A DNA stretch of 64,000 bases from Gammaproteobacteria bacterium (GTDB lineage Bacteria; Pseudomonadota; Gammaproteobacteria; Pseudomonadales; Azotimanducaceae): positions 248,001-312,000 of the forward strand of contig JAPOVV010000038.1 of assembly GCA_026707945.1 (NCBI GenBank), written 5' to 3'. This document shows positions 19,701-27,125 of the stretch, piece after piece. Each line of letters begins with the position of its first letter. Within the stretch, counting starts at the first letter, position 1. A program made the position numbers and the translations under genes. The notes beneath the pieces were generated by a model that was given only the letters and a program-made list of their open reading frames with translations, made no database searches and was not told the DNA's origin.

Positions 19701-19951
19701 GCCCAATCGTCCTCACAACCGTAACGACAATCGTTGGACTCATGCCGCTCCTATATAACCGAGCTGAGTCAGTCGAGCCGTTTCTACCGGTCGTGGTCAG
19801 TCTTGTCGGCGGACTCGCAGTGGCAGGTATTAGCCTACTCATTTTCTTACCTGCGATGATGGTTTTGATTGAACGTTTAGGTGAAGTAGTGGACCGTTAC
19901 CGCACATTGGTCAATGAAGGGGCGAGTAGTTCTGCTGCGGCGAAAACCTAA
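16772..19951 (+). CDS. RND-family efflux permease (second of two)
   Basis: 1059 residues, similar to its neighbour along the whole length. The first porter block is VPYDGATPREVEEDVLRRIE, TM4 carries GIVVDDAIVVGEN with both relay Asp residues, and TM10 carries GVVVNDALVLLDMHN, again without the AcrB-type Lys. The two permeases seem to be an old tandem duplication that has since diverged. They share one adaptor gene upstream, which fits a heteromeric pump. The C-terminal tail ends in an Ala/Ser-rich stretch. Confidence 0.92.
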   Translation: MVDISTKPKSVLEYMATNRIGATVGTLGLLVIGMIALFHTTVERYPALDLRRVTITVPYDGATPREVEEDVLRRIEQSLSALDGVDRITSNAWEGLGEVIVEFEQWQDTVEKLDVVRTAVEGIEDFPPAGADQPEIVKHEILRGALSLVLSSDTASEHQLTLGAEELREALLFLPNVAVVDLYGARERQIQVDLDETKLLSHGLTVDDVISRIRNSSINLTGGEIELHGGALVLSVLQKRTKGSEFADIVILSKSDGSIVRLDDIGTVRDGFIDDPLINTVDGVPAVFIEISAPNGVDPGIVRDEVEAYLASHDPPAGMNLSLWMDRVFSVKKPLLSVADSALVGAALVFVVVVLLLDFRFGFWVAIGIPTAIVGAFAALYLMGMTLNIMAVIGFAVVVGIVVDDAIVVGENIQRHRSGGMPPLRASIQGAREVIAPVTVGVLTTAFVFAALLPLDGVLGMMFSAMAVVVIVVLMFSLLDAFFLLPAHVSGANETSGWPLRIWQRFAQDRFENFTNRRIGGLIRLSQRYPLRFIAFFIVLVGLAVSLLIVNVIRFNTTGNRLDEQQLQIDLTMVSGTTFPETVQAVERIAAAAHAANTSTGGTAVNAVNVMVGQHKSVETAAGVNQTEPGPHLASVQLRLNTYPSREISVAELRNVWVENIGQLKGVETIAFPQASGYSSAGVAFVLLHPSEDALMSVATELKQKMTSYAPIYQVDDTLQLGSRRYEVELTNAAAAAGLTAASVAAQLRNRFFGAEAHRVVRNQEELEVVARYPLQKRTRRTDLNDELIRLPNGELGSFSHYARIVETQDLAQRQRIDGLPAVTINALFNVQATSSREVRALVFGDWLAELSNQYPRLQVLPDGTSRDTSKILGMLSISFPAAVVAMFVLMAIQLRSVVQPLLVLLAIPLAVAGALYLHLALDYDVGLVSIFGIIAAIGVVVNDALVLLDMHNRLRRENPDMRIEEAMTQAALLRARPIVLTTVTTIVGLMPLLYNRAESVEPFLPVVVSLVGGLAVAGISLLIFLPAMMVLIERLGEVVDRYRTLVNEGASSSAAAKT

Positions 19952-20009
19952 CAGACCAGCCGCAGATGATCTGGGGGTCTAGGTCATCGGTCAAAGTAGC
20001 GCAAGCGGG

Positions 20010-21122
20010 ATAGAGGTTCGCGGCTCTTGCGGCAAGCGCTTCGAAAGCGTACGCGAGGAATTTGAGCGCAACTTTTCCCATCGTGGCGATGTAGGTGCCA
20101 GCTTCGCAGCAACTGTTCAGGGTGAATTCGTTGTTGACCTTTGGGCGGGCAGGCGAGACGGCGCGAACAAGCTGCCTTGGGAGGAGGATACGATCGTATG
20201 TGTTTTCTCCGTCTCAAAGACCATGACTGCACTATGTGCGCTAGTGCTAGTAGATCGTGGCGAATTGAGCTTCGATGATTTAGTCACCGAATATTGGCCC
20301 GAATACGGTCAGAACGGGAAGGAGAGCACCAGAGTTCGGCATGTCATGGGGCACACTGCAGGGGTTCCCGACTTCGGGGAGCGCCTTACACATGCTGAAC
20401 TGTATGACTGGGATCACGTCATTCGTGTCATTGAGCGACAAGCAGCAAGCTGGGTTCCCGGCGAATCTTGTCGATACCATGCGCTAACGCAGGGTTTCAT
20501 CATCGGCGAACTGGTGCGACGGATCAGCGGCTTGTCGCTCGGGGAGTTTTTTCGCGCAAATATTGCTATCCCGCTTTGCGCGGATTTCCATATTGGACTT
20601 CCGTCCGAGCACTTTGGGCGTGCAGGTGAGATGATAAAAGGCACGTCAATGCCTCAAAAGCTTGTTCGCTATATGCGTGATCAGCATGGTGCGTCGCCCA
20701 GTGTACGACCGCCCATAACCAACAGTACTGCGTTCCGACGCGCCGAGCTACCGTCAGTCAATGGGCACGGTAACGCACGTTCGATTGTTCGTGTACAGAC
20801 ACCGGTCGCGAATGGCGGGAATGCGTTTGGCGTCAATCTGATTGGACAATCCACAGTTGATCAGATATTCCGCGAGCAAGGTGTCATCAAAGCCATGGAC
20901 GCACAACACGGAATCGGATACGGATTAGACGGTCCTCTCGTAAGACTTATACCGAAGGGAGCCCGTTCGTCATTTTGGGTAGGTGGTGGAGGATCGTTTG
21001 TACTTCTTGACCACACGAACCGCGTCTGTATGGCTTATGCGATGAATCAGATGAACTTTGATTTCTTCGGTGACGAACGAGGAACAAGCCTCGTGAAGGC
21101 TTTCTACAAAGGGCTAGGATAG
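20010..21122 (+). CDS. beta-lactamase-fold serine hydrolase (class C/EstB-like), start unclear
   Basis: The first in-frame ATG, at 20223, lies just after the catalytic Ser-x-x-Lys (VFSVSKTM), so it cannot be the true start of an active enzyme. The open frame reaches back to 19983 and encodes a normal family N-terminus (CGKRFESVREEFERNF, then EFVVDLWAG). No ATG, GTG or TTG exists in that extension; ATA at 20010 is used here as a nominal start. The second motif Tyr is in CRYHALTQG, and a glycine-rich WVGGGGS replaces the usual KTG/HxG. Relatives are esterases or acyltransferases. It ends 174 bases before the cyclase gene. Confidence 0.7.
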   Translation: MEVRGSCGKRFESVREEFERNFSHRGDVGASFAATVQGEFVVDLWAGRRDGANKLPWEEDTIVCVFSVSKTMTALCALVLVDRGELSFDDLVTEYWPEYGQNGKESTRVRHVMGHTAGVPDFGERLTHAELYDWDHVIRVIERQAASWVPGESCRYHALTQGFIIGELVRRISGLSLGEFFRANIAIPLCADFHIGLPSEHFGRAGEMIKGTSMPQKLVRYMRDQHGASPSVRPPITNSTAFRRAELPSVNGHGNARSIVRVQTPVANGGNAFGVNLIGQSTVDQIFREQGVIKAMDAQHGIGYGLDGPLVRLIPKGARSSFWVGGGGSFVLLDHTNRVCMAYAMNQMNFDFFGDERGTSLVKAFYKGLG

Positions 21123-21296
21123 ACTGTTATGGTTCGCCTTTTGGGGTTTTTGATCGGGGTAAATCTACTTAATAAAGCGAAGAAGATTGTGGTTCGGGGA
21201 AACACTAGAAGGGAACACGACAGACACATTAAGGACGCACTATTGCGGTCCTTCCTTCACTTTTTATCTACTCAAAGTTACTAAGGTACGCATTTT

Positions 21297-23246
21297 TTGG
21301 ACGCACGATCTTTCACTGCCTTGGCGGGGCTGCGAAAAGCAACCGAGCACTTACTTGAACTCCAGGGTTCGGATGGCGCATGGGAAGCTGAATTAGGTTG
21401 GTGTCCGATGCTTACTGCTCAATATGTGCTAGTTCACTACATAGTCGGCCGTCCGATTGAGCCAGAACGCAGCCGTCTTTTTCTTCGTTACTTCGAACGA
21501 GCTCAAGATCGGGAAGGGTTATGGGGATTTCACAAGCATGCGCATCCTCATCTCTATATCACGACCCTGGTTTATATTGCAATTAGGCTACTAGGAGTCC
21601 AACGAAACGATCCAAGAATTAAACCTGCGTATCGCTTCATTCGCACGTCTGGTATCACGAACATCCCCAGCTGGGGTAAATTTTGGTTGGCTTTGCTTAA
21701 TCTATACGATTGGCGCGGTCTTAATCCCATTTTGCCGGAATTGTGGAGTCTTCCGCGCTGGATACCGCTTCACCCCTCTAATTGGTACTGCCATTCTCGC
21801 TTAATTTACATGGGGATGGCGTTTATCTATGCACATAGGTTTTCCATGCCTATGACGCCTGTACTCGAAGAGATACGCGACGAATTGTTTGTTGAAGAAT
21901 TCGATATGGTTGATTTTGAACGCAGCCGTGGTCGTCTTCGAGAGGCTGACTTGTACGTGCCACCAACATTGCCTCTGCGCATGGCGTATAGGATCTCGCG
22001 AGTTTTCGAACGGTTCCATAGGGAAGCTTTTCGAAAGCGCTGCTTGGAGAAGCTTCTTCGGCAAATTCGATGGGAATTGGAGGGCACCAACCGCGCAAGT
22101 CTTTCGCCACTCAACGGTCTTCTTAATATCGTCGCATTGTGGTTGCAGAATGCGAACTGCGACGAATTGAGTGCAATGTTTGAACGGCTGGAACGCTGGG
22201 TTTGGGAGGACGAAGAAGGTGGTGCACGCGTTGCCTTGCAACGGACGCCAACGTGGGATACCGGCTTCGCCGTTCAAGCTCTTGAGACAGTGCCTTATGT
22301 TGGTGGTGTGAAAGATGCGCAGAGAAGAGCGGCTGATTACCTAGTTCGCGAACAAATTCGTCACGCGTTCGACGCGTTTCGGGAGGCTTATCGAACAGAC
22401 CCTCGCGGTGGTTGGTGTTTGGGTAGAGCGTGGCAGGGCTGGCCAGTTAGCGACTGTACTGCAGAAGCATTACTTGGAATCATCCTAGGCCATAGCGCTT
22501 CCGCTGATGTGTCAGTAATAGAACGCGCCATCCGTTTTATATTACAGGGACAGAATCGTGATGGTGGATTTGGAAGCTACGAAGCAAGACGCACTCAGAT
22601 GCGCATCGAATGGCTTAATCCATCTGAGATGTTTGCCGACGCGATGACCGAGGATTCGTATGTCGAATGCACGGTCTCTTGTCTCACTGCTCTCTCTGCG
22701 TGCTCGGATAGGTTTCCAGAGCTTTTGACTGAAGAGTGCAGCGGTGTAATTAATAGGGGTAGGGACTGGCTTCGACAGAACCAAAGAAAAGATGGCTCTT
22801 GGCGTGGCGCTTGGGGTATCAACTTTATCTATGGTACGATGTTTGGCATCAGGGGTCTCGTAGCAACTGGAGTTCGGAAAGACGATCCATCTTTGCAGCA
22901 AGCCTGTAAGTGGCTTCTAGATCGACAACGTGATGACGGGGGTTGGGGCGAACATTACAGTGGTTGTCTCAGCGGTCATTACGTTCCCCATTGCAGAAGT
23001 CATGTCGTTCAAACAGCGTGGGCGCTCATGGCTCTTTTAGATGTTGGTGACTCTAACTGGGATGCGATTACGTGCGGTATCGCTTTTTTATTGAAGAAAC
23101 AAGAGAGAAATGGGAGTTGGCCAAAACAGGAACCGGTAGGCGTTTACGCACGTTCGGGCGTACTAGACTACCCGTTGTATAGTCAGTATTTTCCGATCCA
23201 TGCGCTCGGTCTCTATGAGAAACAGCGACTGGCACGAATAAGTTAA
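21297..23246 (+). CDS. oxidosqualene-cyclase-like triterpene cyclase
   Basis: 649 residues from a TTG start. The catalytic motif is VSDCTAE (Asp386), the oxidosqualene-cyclase form, where squalene-hopene cyclases have DxDDTA. Five QW-type repeats are visible (LQGSDGAW, GQNRDGGFG, NQRKDGSW, RQRDDGGWG, KQERNGSW). The Cys partner of the acid is kept in YVECT (Cys458), and the His of WYCHSR (His166) matches the deprotonation-region His of lanosterol synthases. By eye, pocket residues matching human Phe444, Trp581 and Phe696 are Leu375, Met515 and Tyr617, so lanosterol is unlikely to be the product. No squalene epoxidase gene is in the window. Confidence 0.88.
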   Translation: MDARSFTALAGLRKATEHLLELQGSDGAWEAELGWCPMLTAQYVLVHYIVGRPIEPERSRLFLRYFERAQDREGLWGFHKHAHPHLYITTLVYIAIRLLGVQRNDPRIKPAYRFIRTSGITNIPSWGKFWLALLNLYDWRGLNPILPELWSLPRWIPLHPSNWYCHSRLIYMGMAFIYAHRFSMPMTPVLEEIRDELFVEEFDMVDFERSRGRLREADLYVPPTLPLRMAYRISRVFERFHREAFRKRCLEKLLRQIRWELEGTNRASLSPLNGLLNIVALWLQNANCDELSAMFERLERWVWEDEEGGARVALQRTPTWDTGFAVQALETVPYVGGVKDAQRRAADYLVREQIRHAFDAFREAYRTDPRGGWCLGRAWQGWPVSDCTAEALLGIILGHSASADVSVIERAIRFILQGQNRDGGFGSYEARRTQMRIEWLNPSEMFADAMTEDSYVECTVSCLTALSACSDRFPELLTEECSGVINRGRDWLRQNQRKDGSWRGAWGINFIYGTMFGIRGLVATGVRKDDPSLQQACKWLLDRQRDDGGWGEHYSGCLSGHYVPHCRSHVVQTAWALMALLDVGDSNWDAITCGIAFLLKKQERNGSWPKQEPVGVYARSGVLDYPLYSQYFPIHALGLYEKQRLARIS

Positions 23247-23365
23247 GTTAGCGCAAATTTCCGCTCAAACGCGATACTTCTCTGGATCTATCGTCTCGAG
23301 TCAGTGCCACTTCTGAGCCTCATGTGGGTGTGACCTCAGCGACGAGTTGACCCGAGGAGAGAAGT

Positions 23366-25153
23366 TCAGCGAATATGGACGTCAGTTATCGTATGTAAGC
23401 GGGTATACGTGTTCGCTGCCACATCGCGGATGTAAATAGGTTCTGCTATCCGCTCTGGGTCGTAACCCTCCCGACGTAAGCTGACCTTGCGGAGCTTAAA
23501 AGTCTCTGTGATGTCTGATTCTGGACAGACCCGCAAGAAAATCGGGATAGCGTAAGAAGGAAGCCTGGAAACTACGTGTTCATGAAACGCCTTCGCGTCA
23601 AATTGTCCCTCCCAACCTCGATTAAATACAAGAGCGGCCATGCCTGCGCGTCCTTCATGACCTGGGATTTCGACGCCGTAGACGTTGACCGTCTCAACGC
23701 CAGGAAAACTTGAAAGCGCTTCGGCTACCTCCTGCGTGGAGACGTTTTCACCCTTCCAGCGAAATGTATCGCCGATGCGATCAATGAAGTAGAAATACCC
23801 GTCAGCATCCTGGCGTAGTAGATCGCCACTGCGAAAGTAAGCGTCGCCGGCTCTCTTAACATTGCGAAGAATCTTTTTTTCGGTCGCCTCCTCGGTTGTG
23901 TAACCTTGAAATTGACCTAGTAGAGCATTCGGGTCCCTAGGAATCTTGCTAACGAGCTCCCCAACCTCGCCCGTATCACACTGCATATAGCGTCCCTCAG
24001 AATCCCGTATGAGTTCATCAGTCGCGACATCGTAGCGTAGAAGTGTTGCGCCGCGGAGCTTGCCCACCGACCCAATCTTGCCCGAAAAGTTGAACGCCCC
24101 GATATTGCTTTCAGTCGCACCGTAAGCTTCGACGATCCAGGGTACGCGAAAGCGTTCTTGAAACTTCCGCCAGATGTCTGGTCTCAAGCCGGTCCCAAAC
24201 ATGAATTTGAGGCCGTGTTTTCCATCATCAGGATTAGGTGGTTGATTGAGAAGAAAACGACAAAGTTCCCCTATATAAATAAATCCAGTGGCGTTGTATC
24301 TGCTCACGTCGGTCCAGAAGCGTGAGGCTGAGAACTTACGCACAAGTGCGATCGTGCCACCAGAGCCAAGCGCCATCATCACTGTGCCGACGCCACCTGC
24401 CCCGTGATAGAGCGGCAGAGGGCAATAGACCACTTTGCCTTTTCGCAATCCGAGTAAAGGACCAAGGAGACTAAAAAGCGTCAATTTTTGATGATTGAAT
24501 TTCGAAGCCTTTGGCAATCCGGTGGTGCCAGACGTGTATATATAAAAAGCGGAATCACCCGTGCGAACGGAGTCTCTATGTGATCGATCCGGATTTGATG
24601 TCGGTTGATTTGTGAGGGATTCTCTGATATTTATGGCACCTGGATACGTCGGTGTACACAAGCCGATCTCCGGAAGTACATAGAGTGTCAGTGTCGATAT
24701 CACATCATCTGAAATACTGCCAAGATTGTCCAGACATTCATCACCTACGAGTAGGTGCTTTGTACCCGCCACTTCGAGCGCATGTAAAACGCTATTGCCT
24801 CGTAGGTTTGTGTTGATGAGCGCTGCCCTTACGCCAATTTTTGTAAGCCCGCTCCAAATTGGGACATACTCAATCCGATTGGCCATCATGAATCCAATGG
24901 TGTCACCAGCTCTAAATCCTTCAGCCAATGCCCAATGAGCAGCACGGTTAGCCAACGCGTTGAACTCCAAATAGGTGATCTGCTGGTCCTCAAAGACCAT
25001 AAACAAGCGTTTGCCGTGTTTTTTAACTTGTCGTTCAATGTAGTCCGCGATGGTATGTGTCGAGTCTGCCTTGAGCCGTATTAGAGGGAAGGCTCTGATG
25101 AGAGGAATCGCAGCAGCAAGGTAGACGAACCAGCTTCTTTTACCGCTACGCAT
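23366..25153 (-). CDS. long/very-long-chain acyl-CoA synthetase (FATP-type AMP-binding enzyme)
   Basis: 595 residues. A hydrophobic N-terminal segment (FVYLAAAIPLIRAFPLI) probably anchors it to the membrane, as in the FATP/FadD6 group. The AMP-binding P-loop is YIYTSGTTGLPKASKF, a second motif is EAYGATESN, and the adenylate-binding RSGDLLRQDADGYFYFIDR block precedes the hinge DTFRWKGENVST. It activates fatty or other lipophilic acids to CoA thioesters. It is convergent with the cyclase gene and has its own upstream region, so a shared pathway is only a possibility. Confidence 0.9.
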   Translation of the reverse strand: MRSGKRSWFVYLAAAIPLIRAFPLIRLKADSTHTIADYIERQVKKHGKRLFMVFEDQQITYLEFNALANRAAHWALAEGFRAGDTIGFMMANRIEYVPIWSGLTKIGVRAALINTNLRGNSVLHALEVAGTKHLLVGDECLDNLGSISDDVISTLTLYVLPEIGLCTPTYPGAINIRESLTNQPTSNPDRSHRDSVRTGDSAFYIYTSGTTGLPKASKFNHQKLTLFSLLGPLLGLRKGKVVYCPLPLYHGAGGVGTVMMALGSGGTIALVRKFSASRFWTDVSRYNATGFIYIGELCRFLLNQPPNPDDGKHGLKFMFGTGLRPDIWRKFQERFRVPWIVEAYGATESNIGAFNFSGKIGSVGKLRGATLLRYDVATDELIRDSEGRYMQCDTGEVGELVSKIPRDPNALLGQFQGYTTEEATEKKILRNVKRAGDAYFRSGDLLRQDADGYFYFIDRIGDTFRWKGENVSTQEVAEALSSFPGVETVNVYGVEIPGHEGRAGMAALVFNRGWEGQFDAKAFHEHVVSRLPSYAIPIFLRVCPESDITETFKLRKVSLRREGYDPERIAEPIYIRDVAANTYTRLHTITDVHIR

Positions 25154-25230
25154 GCGCTAAGTACCTCATAGACCCAATTGCGTGGTTCTGTCGCCGAATG
25201 ATCTGCGTCACGTTGTATGAGCCTACTTCA

Positions 25231-25974
25231 CTAAGACTGGATCAAGCGCTTTTTTTGGTCGCGCCAGGCTTCTCGCTCGCACTTCTCCATTCGTTCAACT
25301 GCTCTTGTCAGTGCGCTATTTCCAATACGAGCTAAGTGGGTTGAGAGGAAATCCTCGACTTCATTTGGATACCCGCGATGCATTTCACGCAGAACCCATC
25401 CAGTTGCCTTCTGCATGTAGTACCTGTCATCGTCAACGCACCGCTCGACCATAGGAAACACGACGTCAGGGGGGAGGAACACAGCGTTTTTACCGGTATA
25501 GTGAATTAGACTCACTATGGAAATCCGTTTAGGCCAAAGCTCATTCGTTTTGTTCCACATAACGAGATCTTCGAATACCTCATCAAAATACGCTTCCAGC
25601 ACGTACGAGTAGACCCAACTCATTTCATCAGAGTGTGCCCAGTTTTCTACACGCTTGACCCAATTACGAATGACCGACCATAGATCGGGTGAAACACTTT
25701 TAGGTACGCGAAAACGCAAGTAGTCCAAGGCACAAAAGAGAACGTCGCCGTTCGGAGAGTGCATGAACAGGTCATCCCAGATCGAGATGACTTCTGATTC
25801 AGGGTGGTCGAAGAACGAGAAACCTTTGCGACTCAGCTTTCGTCGTTCGGGTACGCGTACGCCCGAGTATTCCAATTCGGATTTGCGATCTTTCGGCGTG
25901 TGCAAAGCAAATGAAGGACTACCTATAGCGGCAAGTTCCTTAAGTACTTCCGCGTGGAGTTCGGGATACTTCAT
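25231..25974 (-). CDS. AlkD-like DNA alkylation repair protein
   Basis: 247 residues of helical, HEAT-like repeats. The segments VRVPERRKLSRKG, WVKRVENWAHSDEMSWVYS and MQKATGWVLREMHRGYP are typical of the AlkD family of DNA glycosylases, which remove positively charged alkylated bases such as 7-methylguanine without flipping them. The Trp-Ala-His-Ser-Asp stretch is at the place of the catalytic Asp region in relatives. A cytoplasmic DNA repair role is likely. It appears to be a single gene, divergent from the cupin gene at 26057. Confidence 0.82.
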   Translation of the reverse strand: MKYPELHAEVLKELAAIGSPSFALHTPKDRKSELEYSGVRVPERRKLSRKGFSFFDHPESEVISIWDDLFMHSPNGDVLFCALDYLRFRVPKSVSPDLWSVIRNWVKRVENWAHSDEMSWVYSYVLEAYFDEVFEDLVMWNKTNELWPKRISIVSLIHYTGKNAVFLPPDVVFPMVERCVDDDRYYMQKATGWVLREMHRGYPNEVEDFLSTHLARIGNSALTRAVERMEKCEREAWRDQKKRLIQS

Positions 25975-26056
25975 TCGAGGGGACCTTTGGAGGTTATGCG
26001 TTTAATCGCTCATTCATTCAGTAATTACACGGATAGGAAAACGACGGAGAGCCCAC

Positions 26057-26533
26057 ATGGATGAACATAAACCGATCGCGATCAAGGGAACTTCGCAACC
26101 AGCTCGAGTCGGGAGTGGCTATCCGGATCCGTTTGACAAGCCTTGTGCGGAGCGGCAAAAGAAGCCACTCGGTGATGCTTTCAGTTTATCGGACTACGGT
26201 GTCAATCTTGTCACGTTACCCCCAGGTGCTTGGTCCTCGCAAAGACACTGGCATTCTGCTGAGGACGAGTTCATTTATGTCCTAGAGGGCGAGCCGCTGC
26301 TGGTCACCGATGAGGGTGAAACCGCGCTCGAACCAGGTATGTGCGCAGGATTTGTCGCCGGAGATGCAAATGGCCATCATTTGGTGAACAGTACCGACGA
26401 AGTCGTGGTTTATCTCGAAGTCGGAAGTCGCCGTGATGAAGACGATGTCGACTACTCAGACATCGATATGCAAGTGAAACGTCGTGGATATGGCGGTGTA
26501 TTTACACATAAAGACGGTTCTCCGTACAACTAA
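26057..26533 (+). CDS. cupin-domain protein
   Basis: 158 residues with one cupin barrel. The first cupin motif is seen in WSSQRHWHSAEDEFIYVLEG (two His and one Glu as metal ligands, about residues 57-68) and the second around PGMCAGFVAGDANGHHLVN. The C-terminus has a DDVDYSDIDMQ segment common in small stand-alone cupins of Proteobacteria. It could be an isomerase, a dioxygenase or a sugar-binding protein; the substrate cannot be told. It is divergent from the AlkD-like gene. Confidence 0.88.
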   Translation: MDEHKPIAIKGTSQPARVGSGYPDPFDKPCAERQKKPLGDAFSLSDYGVNLVTLPPGAWSSQRHWHSAEDEFIYVLEGEPLLVTDEGETALEPGMCAGFVAGDANGHHLVNSTDEVVVYLEVGSRRDEDDVDYSDIDMQVKRRGYGGVFTHKDGSPYN

Positions 26534-26695
26534 CGGCGATAGAGCGCCATTCGCCTACTTCTCGTCTCATTCCGTTGCGTCGAATCGTAATGTCTCGTGA
26601 CACGCAGCAACTAAGGATCGACGCGGCGGTATCGTTGTTTTTACGATAAATATTTGCCAAAATAGGCCTATCAGCATCGATTGGCAGGAGTTTCG

Positions 26696-27115
26696 TTGTA
26701 CCAGCCAGGTGACGTCGTTTCAAGACGCAAAGGCGTGTTCATGCATCGCGGGATAGTGTTAGAGGATGGTAGAGTCCTACACAACACGCCCATAAAAGGT
26801 TGTCATACCTCGACGTTAGAGGAATTTAGCAAGAACAAATCCGTCTACCCTTCAAACCATAGAGCTGAAGTACGAGACCGGACCTTGTCGAATCTATCGA
26901 ACGACGATCATCATCGCTACAACCCTTTCAACAACAACTGTGAACATACTGTTACTCGGGCGACTAAGAACGAAGCGGGTAGTCCACAGTTGCGCGGTTG
27001 GGTCATGGGAGCCGCTTTCGCGGCTGTTGGGTTGTTAGTGACGCGCCATCCAGCTGTTGCGATCGCAGGATTTGCGCTCGGAAAGAAACTAGGTTCACGC
27101 GGCAGCTTGTCTTAA
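26696..27115 (+). CDS. LRAT-domain (NlpC/P60-like) protein with C-terminal membrane segment
   Basis: 139 residues from the TTG at 26696, which follows a good AGGAG ribosome site at 26686-26690 with a 5-base spacer; an upstream TTG at 26681 overlaps that site. The N-terminal YQPGDVVSR and HRGIVLEDGRVLH segments (His17, His29) and the YNPFNNNCEH motif (Cys82) are those of lecithin:retinol acyltransferase-like proteins. These are thiol acyltransferases or phospholipases acting on membrane lipids. A glycine/alanine-rich hydrophobic stretch (AAFAAVGLLV) near the end should sit in the membrane. Bacterial members are mostly uncharacterised. Confidence 0.78.
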   Translation: MYQPGDVVSRRKGVFMHRGIVLEDGRVLHNTPIKGCHTSTLEEFSKNKSVYPSNHRAEVRDRTLSNLSNDDHHRYNPFNNNCEHTVTRATKNEAGSPQLRGWVMGAAFAAVGLLVTRHPAVAIAGFALGKKLGSRGSLS

Positions 27116-27125
27116 CGACAGGTTG

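Noticed and set aside
21187-21396. Plus-strand frame of 69 codons before the cyclase
   Set aside because: It overlaps the cyclase start in another frame and has no recognisable content.
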